From Mycolicibacterium iranicum (GTDB lineage: Bacteria > Actinomycetota > Actinomycetes > Mycobacteriales > Mycobacteriaceae), in assembly GCF_014190915.1 (NCBI RefSeq), contig NZ_JACHVU010000003.1, positions 434,001 to 498,000 on the forward strand: a DNA stretch of 64,000 nt, given 5' to 3'. Made by a program: the position numbers and the translations under genes. Of this stretch, positions 14,132-27,185 are shown piece by piece. A model generated the notes under the pieces. That model did no database searches and had not been told where the DNA came from. It saw only the letters and a list, made by a program, of their open reading frames with translations. Each line of letters opens with the position of its first letter. Within the stretch, counting starts at the first letter, position 1.

Positions 14132-15412
14132 CTATGCGGCATCGAAGGTCACCAAGTCGATGCTGAGTTCGCCTTCGACGATGCTCCGCCACCGAACCGG
14201 TGTCCCGGGCAGCGGAGGGGCGACCGAGTGGTAGACCGCATGGGTGGGGGTGACGAATTGAGCCGTGTGGCATCCGTTTTCGTCGCTGGTGCTGACAGCC
14301 CACCCGGGCGCCTCCTTGGCGTAGTTGCACGCCTCGCACAGCCCCAGCCCGTTGAGCCCGCTGGTCGGCCCACCGTCGCGCTCGGGCGTGGCGTGGTCGT
14401 GATGGCGGATCGGCGCGTTGCAGTAGGGCGTGCGACATGTCTGGTCGCGGAACCCGATGAAGGCGGCCAGACCCTTCGGGAAGATCCGCGCCCGCGACTC
14501 CATGGCGACGAGCTGACCTGAGTTGGGATGGCGATACAGGCGGCGCAACGTCGCCTTGGCCCGCTGGTCGATTGCAGCGTCGCCGACGAGGTGGCGTACG
14601 GCTTCCGCCGGTACGGGGCCGTAGCCCTGCAGCCAGCCCGGGCAGTCGTCGCCGCCGAAGAGCGTCGTATCCGCCATCACGAGGTTCAGCGCCACCGGGG
14701 CGGGCTCGGCGGCGGCCCGGCCGGTGAGGAGTTCGTAGGCGGTGTCGGCCATGACCTGACCGCGTGAGCGGTCATCGAACGTGGTGTCGGCGGCCTTCTT
14801 CAAGGCGGCATAGACACCGACACCGTGGGCGACCGGCAGCAGGAGGGTCACGTACGTCATCGTGTTCGGAGCCGGGCGGATCGACACACAGCGGTCTTTG
14901 GCGGCCTTGGCGTTGCGTTCGACGACCGCTGCGGCGTCGAGACGGGCGGTGATCGTCTTGGCGGCGGCTCCGACCCGTCTGTCGCCCCAGCCCTCGAAAC
15001 CGTCGGCCTCGTCGCACAGCTCCCGGTCGAGTTGGCGTCGGTGGTCCACGGACAGGCAGGCGGATTCGCGGACGATCAGGAGCGCCCGGTACTCCGAGAT
15101 CGCACCGGCCTCGAGGGCGGCCAGCGTGCACGGCATCTCGTGAACGAGGGCCTTGGCGACGCCGAGATGGGTTCCGCCCCGTACCGGGGCGTCCCGCCGG
15201 GCGAGTGCGACCTCCGACGCGAGCCCCTTACCGCGTTGCCTCACCGGAACTCCGGCGCGCACGTCGGACTCGGCGCGCTTCCGGGCCCATAGCGCAGTGG
15301 CGCGTGCCTGGGCGGCCGCGGCTCTGGCTTTCAGTCGTTCGAGGGTCTCCACCGCGGCGCGCAATTCGGCCTGCGACGCACCCGGGTCGATATCGAACAC
15401 ATTTTCGAACAC
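14132..15412 (-). CDS. DUF222 / HNH endonuclease-domain protein (13E12 family)
   Basis: A member of the mycobacterial 13E12 repeat family. Residues about 1-290 form the helical DUF222 region, rich in Ala and Arg; a C-terminal HNH nuclease motif spans about 325-370, with CRTPYCNAPIRHHDHATP, then an Asn/Gly segment (GPTSGLNGLGLCEACN) giving the Cys-pair and His ligands. These genes are numerous in mycobacteria and often appear with mobile DNA, but no repeat or transposase flanks this one. I prefer the GTG at 15412 (protein begins MFENVFDIDPG); the frame can also start at 15436. Function is unproven. Confidence 0.82.
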   Translation of the reverse strand: MFENVFDIDPGASQAELRAAVETLERLKARAAAAQARATALWARKRAESDVRAGVPVRQRGKGLASEVALARRDAPVRGGTHLGVAKALVHEMPCTLAALEAGAISEYRALLIVRESACLSVDHRRQLDRELCDEADGFEGWGDRRVGAAAKTITARLDAAAVVERNAKAAKDRCVSIRPAPNTMTYVTLLLPVAHGVGVYAALKKAADTTFDDRSRGQVMADTAYELLTGRAAAEPAPVALNLVMADTTLFGGDDCPGWLQGYGPVPAEAVRHLVGDAAIDQRAKATLRRLYRHPNSGQLVAMESRARIFPKGLAAFIGFRDQTCRTPYCNAPIRHHDHATPERDGGPTSGLNGLGLCEACNYAKEAPGWAVSTSDENGCHTAQFVTPTHAVYHSVAPPLPGTPVRWRSIVEGELSIDLVTFDAA

Positions 15413-15449
15413 GCGAACGACGCTACCCGCGCCCACCGACAGAGCCGGT

Positions 15450-16655
15450 CTACAACCCCAGCGCCTGGTAGGTGTTCCGGACGAACTTCGGCTGCGCGGT
15501 CTGCAGCTTGGCCAGCGAGGTGTTGCCCGCGACCGCGGCAGCGGCGTCCACCGTCAGATTGGGGAGGTTCTGGATCAGGTAGATCAGAATGACGTCCGCC
15601 GACGGATCGGCATGCCACCACGTGCCGTACGCGCCTGGCCAGGAGAACGTGCCGAGCCCGCCCGGGCCGTACAGCTGGCGGGACTTGGCGGGATCGGTGA
15701 CGACCGACAGGTTCAGACCGAAGCCGCGACCGATCCAGAACGGCGCCCCCAGGAAGTCGTGGCGCTTCTGCTCGTCGGTCAGTTGATCGGTGCGCATCAA
15801 CGCCACCGACTCCTCGGACAGCACGCGGACGCCGTCGACCGTGCCTCCGCCCAGCAGCATCCGCGCAAAACGCAGGTAGTCGTCGGCCGTCGACCACAAC
15901 CCCGCGCCGCCGGTGCAGAAGGGCGGATCCACGATCGGGGCGGGACCCATCACGTCGTGGCGCAGCGAGTTGTCCTTGTCGAGCTGGTACATCGTGGCCG
16001 CCCGCCTGCGCCCGGCGGCGCCCACGCTGAACCCCGTGTCGGCCATTCCCAGCGGTCCGAGGATTCGCTCGGCGAGCACCTGGCTCAGCGGCTTGCCCTC
16101 GATGCGCGACAGCACGATGCCGAGCACGTCGGTGGCGTGGCTGTAGGTCAGGCGGGCCCCCGGCTGGTGGACCAGCGGAAGCGCGGCCAGTTCGGAGAGC
16201 CACTTGTCCTGGTCCTGCCGCGTGGGCAGCTTGCGGTAGGCGTCCGCGAGCGGACCCAGCACCGAGAACATGTACGCCAGCCCGCTGCGGTGGGTCATCA
16301 GATCGTCGACCGTGATGTGCCGCTGTGCGGGAACTGTGCGGTCCAGCGGACCGCGGGGTTCGGCCAGCACCCGCATGTCGGCGAGTTCGGGCAGCCACGT
16401 CGCCACGCGGTCGGTCAGCGTGAGCTTGCCCTCCTCGACCAGAGACATGGCCGCCGCGACCGTGACGGGTTTGGTCATCGAGGCGATGCGAAAGATGGTG
16501 TCGCGCTGCATCGGCAGCCGCGCATCCACGTCCCGGAAGCCGAGCTCGTTGACTTGCAGGGTCTCGCCGGCATGCCACACCAGTGTCACGGCGCCGGCCA
16601 GAAGGCCGGCGTCGATCGCATCGACGACGGAGGCCTTGTTGCGGTCCAGATTCAC
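15450..16655 (-). CDS. Serine hydrolase, class C beta-lactamase fold
   Basis: A 401-residue protein of the beta-lactamase/esterase/D-Ala-D-Ala peptidase fold. The nucleophile motif is SMTK (in FRIASMTKPVTVAAAM) and the tyrosine motif is YSH (LTYSHATDVLG), with Tyr the likely general base; the third motif is probably WHADPSAD near the C-terminus. No signal peptide is visible, so it is predicted cytoplasmic and more likely an esterase-like member than a true beta-lactamase. The GTG at 16655 begins the conserved part; the open frame upstream to 16805 runs back into the pyr leader and is unlikely coding. Confidence 0.85.
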   Translation of the reverse strand: MNLDRNKASVVDAIDAGLLAGAVTLVWHAGETLQVNELGFRDVDARLPMQRDTIFRIASMTKPVTVAAAMSLVEEGKLTLTDRVATWLPELADMRVLAEPRGPLDRTVPAQRHITVDDLMTHRSGLAYMFSVLGPLADAYRKLPTRQDQDKWLSELAALPLVHQPGARLTYSHATDVLGIVLSRIEGKPLSQVLAERILGPLGMADTGFSVGAAGRRRAATMYQLDKDNSLRHDVMGPAPIVDPPFCTGGAGLWSTADDYLRFARMLLGGGTVDGVRVLSEESVALMRTDQLTDEQKRHDFLGAPFWIGRGFGLNLSVVTDPAKSRQLYGPGGLGTFSWPGAYGTWWHADPSADVILIYLIQNLPNLTVDAAAAVAGNTSLAKLQTAQPKFVRNTYQALGL

Positions 16656-16754
16656 CCGGCCGACGCTACCGGGCGGGGGCCGACAGCTGTACGTCGCCGG
16701 CGCGGCCGGGCCGGGACACCTGCTAAGCTCCCCGCAGTTTCCGACATCCTTTAA

Positions 16755-16784
16755 CGATCCGTCCCGTGAGGCGGAGAAGGAGGT
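16755..16784 (+). promoter_or_regulatory. Predicted PyrR-binding hairpin in the pyr operon leader
   Basis: Bases 16758-16761 (TCCG) pair with 16772-16775 (CGGA), enclosing TCCCGTGAGG, which fits the known PyrR-binding loop pattern (CCnGnGAGG). The stem ends two bases before AAGGAGGT (16777-16784), the ribosome-binding site of pyrR. Work on the M. smegmatis pyr operon described translational repression by PyrR binding near the pyrR start; this arrangement fits that mechanism. UMP-bound PyrR would hide the site and reduce translation of the operon's first gene. Confidence 0.75.
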
Positions 16785-16795
16785 CCGGCTCACTC

Positions 16796-17377
16796 GTGGG
16801 CGCACCCGACCGCTCCGGTCCCGACCGGGAGCTGATGTCCTCAGCGGACGTCAGCCGTACCATCGCCCGTATCGCGCACCAGATCATCGAGAAGACCGCA
16901 CTCGACGGGCCCGACGGCCTGCGGGTGATCCTCCTCGGGATCCCCACCCGCGGTGTGACTCTCGCCACCCGGCTGGCCACCAACATCGCCGAATTCAGCG
17001 GCGTCGAGGTGGCGACCGGGGCGCTGGACACCACGCTCTACCGCGACGACCTGATGAGCAAGCCGCCCCGCGCGCTGGCCGCGACCTCCATCCCCGACGG
17101 CGGCATCGACGGCGCCCTGGTGGTCCTCGTCGACGACGTCCTCTACACCGGCCGCTCGGTGCGCTCGGCCCTGGACGCGCTGCGCGACATCGGCCGGCCC
17201 AAGATCGTGCAGCTGGCCGTGCTCGTCGATCGGGGGCATCGCGAGCTGCCGATCCGCGCTGACTACGTCGGCAAGAACGTCCCCACCTCGCGCAGCGAGA
17301 ACGTCAAGGTGCGGCTTACCGAAAACGATGGGGCCGACGCCATCTCGATCGCACCGACCGGAGGGCCCGCCAGGTGA
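16796..17377 (+). CDS. pyrR: Bifunctional pyr operon regulator / uracil phosphoribosyltransferase
   Basis: PyrR binds pyr mRNA in a UMP-dependent way and has PRTase activity making UMP from uracil and PRPP. The 193-residue product carries the PRPP-binding motif [21 protein letters not shown] without a break (about 107-126), the [12 protein letters not shown] segment, and the RNA-binding basic region [20 protein letters not shown]. The start is the GTG at 16796, which gives the N-terminus I recall for mycobacterial PyrR, preceded by AAGGAGGT. The stop overlaps the pyrB start. Confidence 0.95.
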   Translation: MGAPDRSGPDRELMSSADVSRTIARIAHQIIEKTALDGPDGLRVILLGIPTRGVTLATRLATNIAEFSGVEVATGALDTTLYRDDLMSKPPRALAATSIPDGGIDGALVVLVDDVLYTGRSVRSALDALRDIGRPKIVQLAVLVDRGHRELPIRADYVGKNVPTSRSENVKVRLTENDGADAISIAPTGGPAR

Positions 17378-18321
17378 AGCATCTGTTGACCGCGGCGGAT
17401 CTGAGCCGCGACGACGCCACGGCGATCCTCGACAACGCCGACCACTTCCGCGAGGCGCTGGTGGGCCGGGAGGTCAAGAAGCTGCCCACCCTGCGGGGCC
17501 GCACCATCATCACGATGTTCTATGAGAACTCCACCCGCACCCGGGTGTCGTTCGAGGTGGCAGGCAAATGGATGAGCGCCGATGTGATCAACGTGAGCTC
17601 GTCGGGATCGTCTGTGGCCAAGGGGGAGTCGCTGCGTGACACGGCGCTCACCCTGCGTGCGGCCGGCGCCGACGCGCTGATCATCCGCCATCCCGCCTCC
17701 GGTGCCCCCCAGCAGCTCGCCGCCTGGACGCTCGACGAACACGGCGGGCCGTCCATCATCAATGCCGGCGACGGCATGCACGAACACCCCACCCAGGCAC
17801 TGCTGGACGCGTTGACCATCCGCCAGCGGCTCGGTTCGGTGGAGGGCAAGCGGGTCGTCATCGTCGGCGACGTGCTGCACAGCCGGGTGGCCCGGTCCAA
17901 CGTGTCGCTGCTGCACACTCTCGGGGCCGAAGTGGTCCTGGTGGCACCACCGACCCTGCTTCCCGTCGGGGTCGCGGACTGGCCGGTGACCGTGTCGCAC
18001 GAGCTCGACGCGGAGTTGCCGCTGGCCGACGTGGTGCTGATGCTGCGCGTGCAGGCCGAGCGCATGAACGGCGGCTTCTTCCCCTCCTCGCGGGAGTACT
18101 CGGTGCGCTACGGACTGTCGGAGAAGCGGCAGTCCCGCCTCGCCGAGCATGCGGTCGTCCTGCACCCCGGGCCGATGCTGCGCGGAATGGAGATCGCCCA
18201 CTCGGTCGCGGACTCCTCGCAATCGGCGGTGCTGCAACAGGTTTCCAACGGTGTCCACGTCCGGATGGCGGTGCTGTTCCACCTGCTCGTCGGATCCGAG
18301 CAGGAAGCGATCAGCGCATGA
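17374..18321 (+). CDS. pyrB: Aspartate carbamoyltransferase catalytic subunit
   Basis: PyrB joins carbamoyl phosphate and aspartate to carbamoyl aspartate, the committed step of pyrimidine synthesis. The 315-residue chain has the carbamoyl-phosphate motif STRTRVSFE, the [11 protein letters not shown] stretch, [15 protein letters not shown] and the aspartate-domain [11 protein letters not shown]. No pyrI regulatory chain is present. It starts with a GTG overlapping pyrR by 4 bp and ends overlapping pyrC by 4 bp, so it is tightly coupled. Confidence 0.97.
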   Translation: MKHLLTAADLSRDDATAILDNADHFREALVGREVKKLPTLRGRTIITMFYENSTRTRVSFEVAGKWMSADVINVSSSGSSVAKGESLRDTALTLRAAGADALIIRHPASGAPQQLAAWTLDEHGGPSIINAGDGMHEHPTQALLDALTIRQRLGSVEGKRVVIVGDVLHSRVARSNVSLLHTLGAEVVLVAPPTLLPVGVADWPVTVSHELDAELPLADVVLMLRVQAERMNGGFFPSSREYSVRYGLSEKRQSRLAEHAVVLHPGPMLRGMEIAHSVADSSQSAVLQQVSNGVHVRMAVLFHLLVGSEQEAISA

Positions 18322-19601
18322 GCGTGGTGTTGAAGTCGGTGCGCCTCTACGGCGAAGGTGACGGCGTCGATGTCCTGGTGCGCGACGGGGTGATCGCCGA
18401 GATCGGCTCCGGCCTGACCGCCGACGAGCTGATCGATTGCACCGGCCAGGTCCTGCTGCCGGGTTTCGTAGACCTGCACACCCATCTGCGCGAACCCGGC
18501 CGCGAGTACGCCGAGGACATCGAGACCGGTTCGGCCGCAGCGGCTCTGGGTGGCTATACCGCGGTGTTCGCGATGGCCAACACCGATCCCGTCGCCGACA
18601 CCGCGGTCGTCACCGACCATGTGTGGCACCGCGGTCAGCAGGTCGGGCTGGTCGACGTGCACCCCGTCGGCGCCGTGACGGTCGGCCTGGCCGGCAAGCA
18701 GCTCACCGAGATGGGGCTCATGGCCGCCGGAGCCGGGCAGGTCCGGATGTTCTCCGACGACGGTGTCTGCGTCGACGATCCACTGATCATGCGCCGCGCG
18801 CTGGAGTACGCATCCGGTCTGGGCGTGCTGATCGCCCAGCACGCCGAGGAGCCGCGGCTGACCGTGGGTGCCGTCGCCCACGAAGGACCCAACGCCGCGA
18901 AGCTGGGTCTCGCGGGCTGGCCGCGCGCGGCCGAGGAGTCGATCGTGGCCCGCGACGCGCTGCTGGCCCGCGACGCCGGCGCCCGCGTCCACATCTGCCA
19001 CGCGTCGACCGCGGGCAGTGTCGAGCTGGTGCGCTGGGCCAAGGAGCAGGGCATCGCGATCACCGCCGAGGTGACCCCGCACCACCTGCTGCTCGACGAC
19101 ACCCGGCTGCACACCTACGACGGCCGCAACCGGGTGAACCCGCCGCTGCGGGAGGCCAGCGACGCGGTCGCGCTGCGCCAGGCTCTCGCCGACGGCGTGA
19201 TCGACTGTGTGGCAACAGATCACGCACCGCACGCCGAGCACGAGAAGATGTGCGAGTTCGCCAACGCGCGCCCCGGCATGCTCGGGCTGCAGACGGCGCT
19301 CTCGGTCGTGGTGCAGACCATGGTCGAACCCGGCCTGCTCACCTGGCGCGACGTCGCGCGGGTCATGAGCGAGGCGCCCGCCCGCATCGTGCGGCTGCCC
19401 GACCAGGGCAGGCCGCTGGAGGTGGGGGAGCCGGCCAACCTGACGGTCGTCGACCCGGAGGCGACATGGACGGTGAAGGGCACCGCGCTGGCCAGCCGCT
19501 CGGACAACACCCCCTTCCAGGACATGGAGCTGCCCGCGGTGGTCACCACCACGATGCTGCGCGGCACGATCACCGCCCGCGACGGCAAGGTGGGCCTGTG
19601 A
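18318..19601 (+). CDS. pyrC: Dihydroorotase
   Basis: PyrC cyclises carbamoyl aspartate to dihydroorotate with a zinc centre. The 427-residue length and the [10 protein letters not shown] metal motif (about 58-67) mark a class I bacterial dihydroorotase. Further landmarks are MANTDPVAD, the His of ICHAST, the TPHHLLLDD metal site, NRVNPPLR and [12 protein letters not shown] with its catalytic Asp. It overlaps pyrB upstream and the small membrane gene downstream by 4 bp each. Confidence 0.97.
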   Translation: MSVVLKSVRLYGEGDGVDVLVRDGVIAEIGSGLTADELIDCTGQVLLPGFVDLHTHLREPGREYAEDIETGSAAAALGGYTAVFAMANTDPVADTAVVTDHVWHRGQQVGLVDVHPVGAVTVGLAGKQLTEMGLMAAGAGQVRMFSDDGVCVDDPLIMRRALEYASGLGVLIAQHAEEPRLTVGAVAHEGPNAAKLGLAGWPRAAEESIVARDALLARDAGARVHICHASTAGSVELVRWAKEQGIAITAEVTPHHLLLDDTRLHTYDGRNRVNPPLREASDAVALRQALADGVIDCVATDHAPHAEHEKMCEFANARPGMLGLQTALSVVVQTMVEPGLLTWRDVARVMSEAPARIVRLPDQGRPLEVGEPANLTVVDPEATWTVKGTALASRSDNTPFQDMELPAVVTTTMLRGTITARDGKVGL

Positions 19602-20101
19602 ACACCCCGACGCTGGTCGCCTCGCTCGTCCTGGCCGGGATCCTGGCACTGCTGATCGCGGTGCTGATCCAGGCGATGATGCGCGGCTGGCGCCGCCGGG
19701 TGGAACGCCAGGCCCAGATCGTCGGCACGCTGCCGCCGCTCCCGGAGACCGTCGGCCCGGCACTGGTGTCGGCCACCAAGGGTCTGTATGTCGGCAGCAC
19801 GCTGGTACCGCATTGGAACGACCGCGTCGCCGCGGGTGACCTGGGGTTCCGCGCGAAAGCGGTGCTGACCCGCTATCCGGAGGGAATCATGCTGCAGCGC
19901 ACCGGCGCAGGGCCCATCTGGATTCCGGACGAGGCCATCGCCGAGATCCGCACCGAGAAGAACCTCGCGGGTAAGGCCCTCACGCACGAGGGCATCCTGG
20001 CGATCCGCTGGCGCCTGCCGTCGGGCACCGAGATCGACACCGGATTCCGCGCAGACGACCGACGTGATTATTCGAAGTGGCTCCCGGAGGAAGCAGCATG
20101 A
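19598..20101 (+). CDS. pyr-operon membrane protein (Rv1382-like)
   Basis: A 167-residue protein with one N-terminal membrane helix (about 5-27) followed by a basic cluster ([12 protein letters not shown]) and a soluble domain of about 125 residues, rich in beta-strand-like segments and reminiscent of a PH-like fold. No catalytic motif is visible. It lies between pyrC and carA, overlapping both by 4 bp, as Rv1382 does in M. tuberculosis; such strict coupling suggests a role linked to pyrimidine synthesis or its membrane location, but that is inference. Confidence 0.85.
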   Translation: MNTPTLVASLVLAGILALLIAVLIQAMMRGWRRRVERQAQIVGTLPPLPETVGPALVSATKGLYVGSTLVPHWNDRVAAGDLGFRAKAVLTRYPEGIMLQRTGAGPIWIPDEAIAEIRTEKNLAGKALTHEGILAIRWRLPSGTEIDTGFRADDRRDYSKWLPEEAA

Positions 20102-21228
20102 CGACAACGCAGAAGGCCCTCCTCGTCCTGGAGGACGGCCGGATCTTCACCGGTACGCCGTTCGGCGCCGTCGGCGAGACTCTCGGCGAAGCGGTGTTCT
20201 CGACCGGGATGTCCGGCTATCAGGAGACGCTGACCGACCCGAGCTACCACCGCCAGATCGTCATCGCGACCGCACCCCAGATCGGCAACACCGGCTGGAA
20301 CCACGAGGACAGCGAAAGCCGCGGCGACAGGATCTGGGTGGCGGGCTACGCGGTGCGCGACCCCTCGCCGCGGGCGTCGAACTGGCGGGCGACGGGCACG
20401 CTCGACGACGAACTGCGGCGCCAGGGCATCGTCGGCATCGCCGGTATCGACACGAGGGCGGTGGTGCGCCACCTGCGTAGCCGCGGCTCGATGAAGGCCG
20501 GGGTGTTCAGCGGAGCGGCCGCACAGGCCCCGGCCGACGACCTGGTGGCGCGGGTGCGCGGCCAGGAGTCGATGCTCGGCGCGGATCTGGCCGACGAGGT
20601 CAGCACGGACTCCGACTACATCGTCGAACCCGAAGGGACACAACGGTTCACGGTGGCCGCACTGGACCTCGGCATCAAGACGAACACGCCGCGCAACTTC
20701 TCCACGCGCGGCGTTCGCACCGTCGTCCTGCCCGCGGCCGCGACGTTCAAGCACATCGCCGACCTGAACCCCGACGGCGTGTTCCTGTCCAACGGCCCGG
20801 GTGACCCGGCCACCGCAGACCACGTCGTGAACGTGACCCGCGAGGTACTGGGCGCGGGCATCCCCTTGTTCGGCATCTGCTTCGGCAACCAGATCCTCGG
20901 CCGCGCGCTGGGGCTCTCGACCTACAAGATGGTGTTCGGGCACCGGGGCATCAACGTGCCGGTGATGGACCACCACACGAAAAGGGTCGCCATCACCGCC
21001 CAGAACCACGGCTTCGCCCTGGAGGGCGAAGCGGGCCAGACCTTCGACACCGACTTCGGCCAGGCAGAGGTCAGCCACACCTGCGCCAACGACGGTGTGG
21101 TGGAGGGGGTTCGGCTCTCCAACGGCCGGGCGTTCTCGGTGCAGTACCACCCGGAGGCGGCAGCGGGCCCGCGCGACGCCGAGTACCTGTTCGATCAGTT
21201 CATCGACCTCATGGCAGGGGAGAAGTAG
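20098..21228 (+). CDS. carA: Carbamoyl-phosphate synthase small subunit
   Basis: CarA hydrolyses glutamine and passes ammonia to CarB. The 376-residue chain has the N-terminal family domain ([17 protein letters not shown]) and a C-terminal class I amidotransferase domain with the nucleophile Cys in [11 protein letters not shown] and the His-Glu pair in VQYHPEAA. The ATG at 20098 overlaps the preceding stop (ATGA). It is separated from carB by 3 bp. The product serves both pyrimidine and arginine synthesis. Confidence 0.97.
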   Translation: MTTTQKALLVLEDGRIFTGTPFGAVGETLGEAVFSTGMSGYQETLTDPSYHRQIVIATAPQIGNTGWNHEDSESRGDRIWVAGYAVRDPSPRASNWRATGTLDDELRRQGIVGIAGIDTRAVVRHLRSRGSMKAGVFSGAAAQAPADDLVARVRGQESMLGADLADEVSTDSDYIVEPEGTQRFTVAALDLGIKTNTPRNFSTRGVRTVVLPAAATFKHIADLNPDGVFLSNGPGDPATADHVVNVTREVLGAGIPLFGICFGNQILGRALGLSTYKMVFGHRGINVPVMDHHTKRVAITAQNHGFALEGEAGQTFDTDFGQAEVSHTCANDGVVEGVRLSNGRAFSVQYHPEAAAGPRDAEYLFDQFIDLMAGEK

Positions 21229-21231
21229 CAG

Positions 21232-24566
<3,335 letters not shown>

Positions 24567-24570
<4 letters not shown>

Positions 24571-25442
24571 CCGTGGGCGGCGGGTTCGGTGACCGCCTGT
24601 CGGCGGCTATGGCGCAGCGGGGCCCGCTGTGCCTGGGCATCGATCCCCATCCCGAACTGCTCGACCGCTGGGGGCTGACCGCGGACCCCGCTGGGCTGGC
24701 CCGCTTCAGCGAGATCTGCGTCACCGCGTTCGCCGGCTTCGCGGTGGTCAAGCCGCAGGTCGCCTTCTTCGAGGCCTACGGCTCGGCAGGCTTTGCGGTG
24801 CTGGAGCGCACCACCGAGGCCCTGAGGCGGGAGGGCGTGCTGGTGCTCGCCGACGCCAAGCGCGGCGACATCGGGTCCACGATGGCGGCCTACGCCGCCG
24901 CGTGGGCCGGTGAGTCGCCGCTGGCCGCCGACGCGGTGACGGCCTCGCCGTACCTGGGGTTCGGTTCGCTGCAGCCCCTGCTCGACACGGCCGCCCGGCA
25001 CGGGCGCGGCGTCTTCGTGCTGGCGGCGACCTCGAACCCCGAGGGAGCCTCCGTGCAGCGCGCGACGGTCGACGGCCGCACCGTCGCCCAGACGATCGTC
25101 GACGCGGCCGCCGCGCTCAACGGTGCGGGCGGCTACGGCTCGGTCGGCTACGGCTCGGTGGGCTACGGCTCGGTGGGCTACGGCTCGGTGGGCGTTGTCG
25201 TCGGCGCCACCCTGTCCGATCCGCCCGATGTCAGCGCGCTGAACGGCCCTGTGCTCGTTCCGGGCGTGGGCGCGCAGGGCGGCCGTCCCGACGCGCTGGC
25301 GGGCCTCGGGGGCGCCGCAGCGGGTCAGCTGCTGCCCGCGGTGTCGCGGGAGGTGCTTCGCGCGGGACCGGACGTGGCCGCGCTGCGGGCCGCCGCCGAG
25401 CGGATGCGCGACGCGGTCGCCCACCTCGCCGAGGCCCCCTGA
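24567..25442 (+). CDS. pyrF: Orotidine-5'-phosphate decarboxylase with an internal pentapeptide repeat
   Basis: PyrF decarboxylates OMP to UMP, the last de novo step. The 291-residue protein is of the longer (type 2) kind: [28 protein letters not shown], catalytic [13 protein letters not shown] (Asp-Lys-Asp array), [10 protein letters not shown] and VPGVGAQGG. Four copies of GYGSV occupy about residues 189-208, just before a VGVVVGAT beta-strand near the phosphate-binding side. The repeat is probably a surface loop. It is the last gene of the operon; a 427-bp gap follows. Confidence 0.95.
25131..25190 (+). repeat. 4 x 15-bp coding minisatellite inside pyrF
   Basis: Four perfect-phase copies of a 15-bp unit, GGCTACGGCTCGGTG (the first copy ends in C), run without spacers and encode Gly-Tyr-Gly-Ser-Val four times. 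The near-identity at the DNA level, including third positions, points to recent expansion by replication slippage. Copy-number change in multiples of one keeps the reading frame. Confidence 0.95.
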
Positions 25443-25869
25443 GCGGGCGTCCGCGCCACCGCGTCGACGCAGGTCGTACGCGGCGTCGTTACCGCGCCGA
25501 TGCCGGTCTGCGACACGCCCGACACGCGATGACCAGCCGAAATTCTCAGGTCGTCGCGTTCCGGCGTTCGCGTCGCGACGTCGCGGCGGGGCCGGAGATT
25601 CGCCGTCGGCGTCGATTACGCGCAAATATCGGCGATACGCAGGCGCTTTGCCCGGATCGACGGTCGCTGGGGGGTCGCGACGCCCCGGGGGCCCGGCATC
25701 CTGCGGATCAGGCCACTGCGCGCTACACGCTGGGCTTTTGAGCCGACAAGGCGGGGGTGGGGTTAGCTTTCGTCAGCGTGCGTGGGTACGGTCGTCCACG
25801 CTGGCTGGTTCTGGTTCCGCCACTACCAGCCGAGACAAATCAGTTGATGGTGACGAGACGGAGGAACCC
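25443..25869. other. 427-bp gene-free interval between pyrF and mihF
   Basis: I see no convincing gene here. In M. tuberculosis this gap holds a PE/PPE gene pair, absent here. The half near mihF carries an in-frame open stretch from 25648 joined to mihF, but it is rich in Arg, Gly and Ser with no recognisable fold and is probably the mihF promoter and leader. A GC-rich dyad lies near 25675-25690 (GGGGTCGCGACGCCCC) without a T-tract. Confidence 0.6.
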
Positions 25870-26187
25870 GTGGCCCTTCCCCAGTTGACCGACGAACAGC
25901 GCGCGGCAGCGTTGGAGAAGGCTGCTGCCGCACGTCGAGCACGAGCGGAGCTCAAAGACCGGCTCAAGCGCGGCGGCACCAACCTCAAGCAGGTCCTCAA
26001 GGACGCCGAGACCGATGAGGTCCTGGGCAAGATGAAGGTTTCCGCACTCCTGGAGGCCCTGCCCAAGGTCGGCAAGGTCAAGGCGCAGGAAATCATGACC
26101 GAGCTCGAGATCGCCCCCACCCGCCGGCTGCGCGGCCTGGGCGATCGTCAGCGCAAGGCCCTGCTGGAAAAGTTCGACTTCTCGTAA
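25870..26187 (+). CDS. mihF: Integration host factor-like nucleoid protein mIHF
   Basis: mIHF is an essential mycobacterial nucleoid-associated protein that binds DNA and supports L5 phage integration. The 105-residue form starts at the GTG 25870 ([19 protein letters not shown]), preceded by GGAGGA with five-base spacing. Residues about 10-40 are a long basic helix ([15 protein letters not shown]); residues about 60-85 hold the helix-two-turn-helix-like [18 protein letters not shown], and the end is [14 protein letters not shown]. It is followed after 10 bp by gmk. Confidence 0.95.
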   Translation: MALPQLTDEQRAAALEKAAAARRARAELKDRLKRGGTNLKQVLKDAETDEVLGKMKVSALLEALPKVGKVKAQEIMTELEIAPTRRLRGLGDRQRKALLEKFDFS

Positions 26188-26197
26188 AGGGAGGTCG

Positions 26198-26809
26198 GTG
26201 AGCGAAGGCGGAGGGCCGGGCGACGCGTCCGGGGCTGCGGTCCTGGTGTTGTCCGGCCCGTCTGCCGTCGGTAAGTCCACCGTCGTGCGGTGCCTGCGGG
26301 AGCGGGTCCCCGACCTGCACTTCAGCGTCTCGGTGACCACCAGGGCCCCGCGTCCCGGCGAGGTCGACGGCGTGGACTACACGTTTGTCACGGCAGAGCA
26401 GTTCGAGCAGCTCATCGCCGACGGCGCCCTGCTCGAATGGGCTGAGATCCATGGCGGACTCCACCGCTCCGGCACACCTGCCGCCCCCGTGCGCGCCGCG
26501 ACCGCGGCGGGCCGTCCGGTGTTGATCGAGGTCGATCTTGAAGGCGCCCGGGCGGTCAAAGCGGCCATGCCCGAAGCCACCACGGTCTTCCTGGCGCCGC
26601 CGAGCTGGGAGGCCCTGGAGAGCCGGCTGACCGGACGCGGCACCGAAACGCCCGAGGCGATGGCCCGGCGTCTGGAGACCGCGAAGGCCGAACTCGCCGC
26701 TCAGGGCGACTTCGACGAGGTGGTCGTCAACAGTCAATTGGAGTCTGCCTGCGCGGAATTGGTATCCTTGCTGGTGGCCCACGCGCCGGAGCGGCGCGAT
26801 CAGCCCTAA
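26198..26809 (+). CDS. gmk: Guanylate kinase
   Basis: Gmk phosphorylates GMP to GDP with ATP. The 203-residue chain has the Walker [15 protein letters not shown] (about 17-30), the GMP-binding [17 protein letters not shown], the acidic EWAEIHG lid region, [13 protein letters not shown] (Walker B-like) and a lid arginine in [11 protein letters not shown]. An N-terminal Gly/Ala-rich extension of about 14 residues precedes the P-loop. The GTG start at 26198 follows GGGAGG. It lies between mihF and rpoZ. Confidence 0.96.
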   Translation: MSEGGGPGDASGAAVLVLSGPSAVGKSTVVRCLRERVPDLHFSVSVTTRAPRPGEVDGVDYTFVTAEQFEQLIADGALLEWAEIHGGLHRSGTPAAPVRAATAAGRPVLIEVDLEGARAVKAAMPEATTVFLAPPSWEALESRLTGRGTETPEAMARRLETAKAELAAQGDFDEVVVNSQLESACAELVSLLVAHAPERRDQP

Positions 26810-27139
<330 letters not shown>

Positions 27140-27185
27140 CGGGCTGAGGGGCGGCGATGAGCCCTCGGGCGGGGAGCAGACACCG

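Noticed and set aside
14132..15412. HNH protein as part of a mobile element or restriction system
   Set aside because: I found no flanking repeats, transposase, integrase or methyltransferase.
15450..16655. True class C beta-lactamase
   Set aside because: No signal peptide is visible and the third motif is not KTG, so an esterase-like role is more likely.
25131..25190. Possible CRISPR array
   Set aside because: The units are contiguous 15-bp coding repeats with no spacers, in frame inside pyrF.
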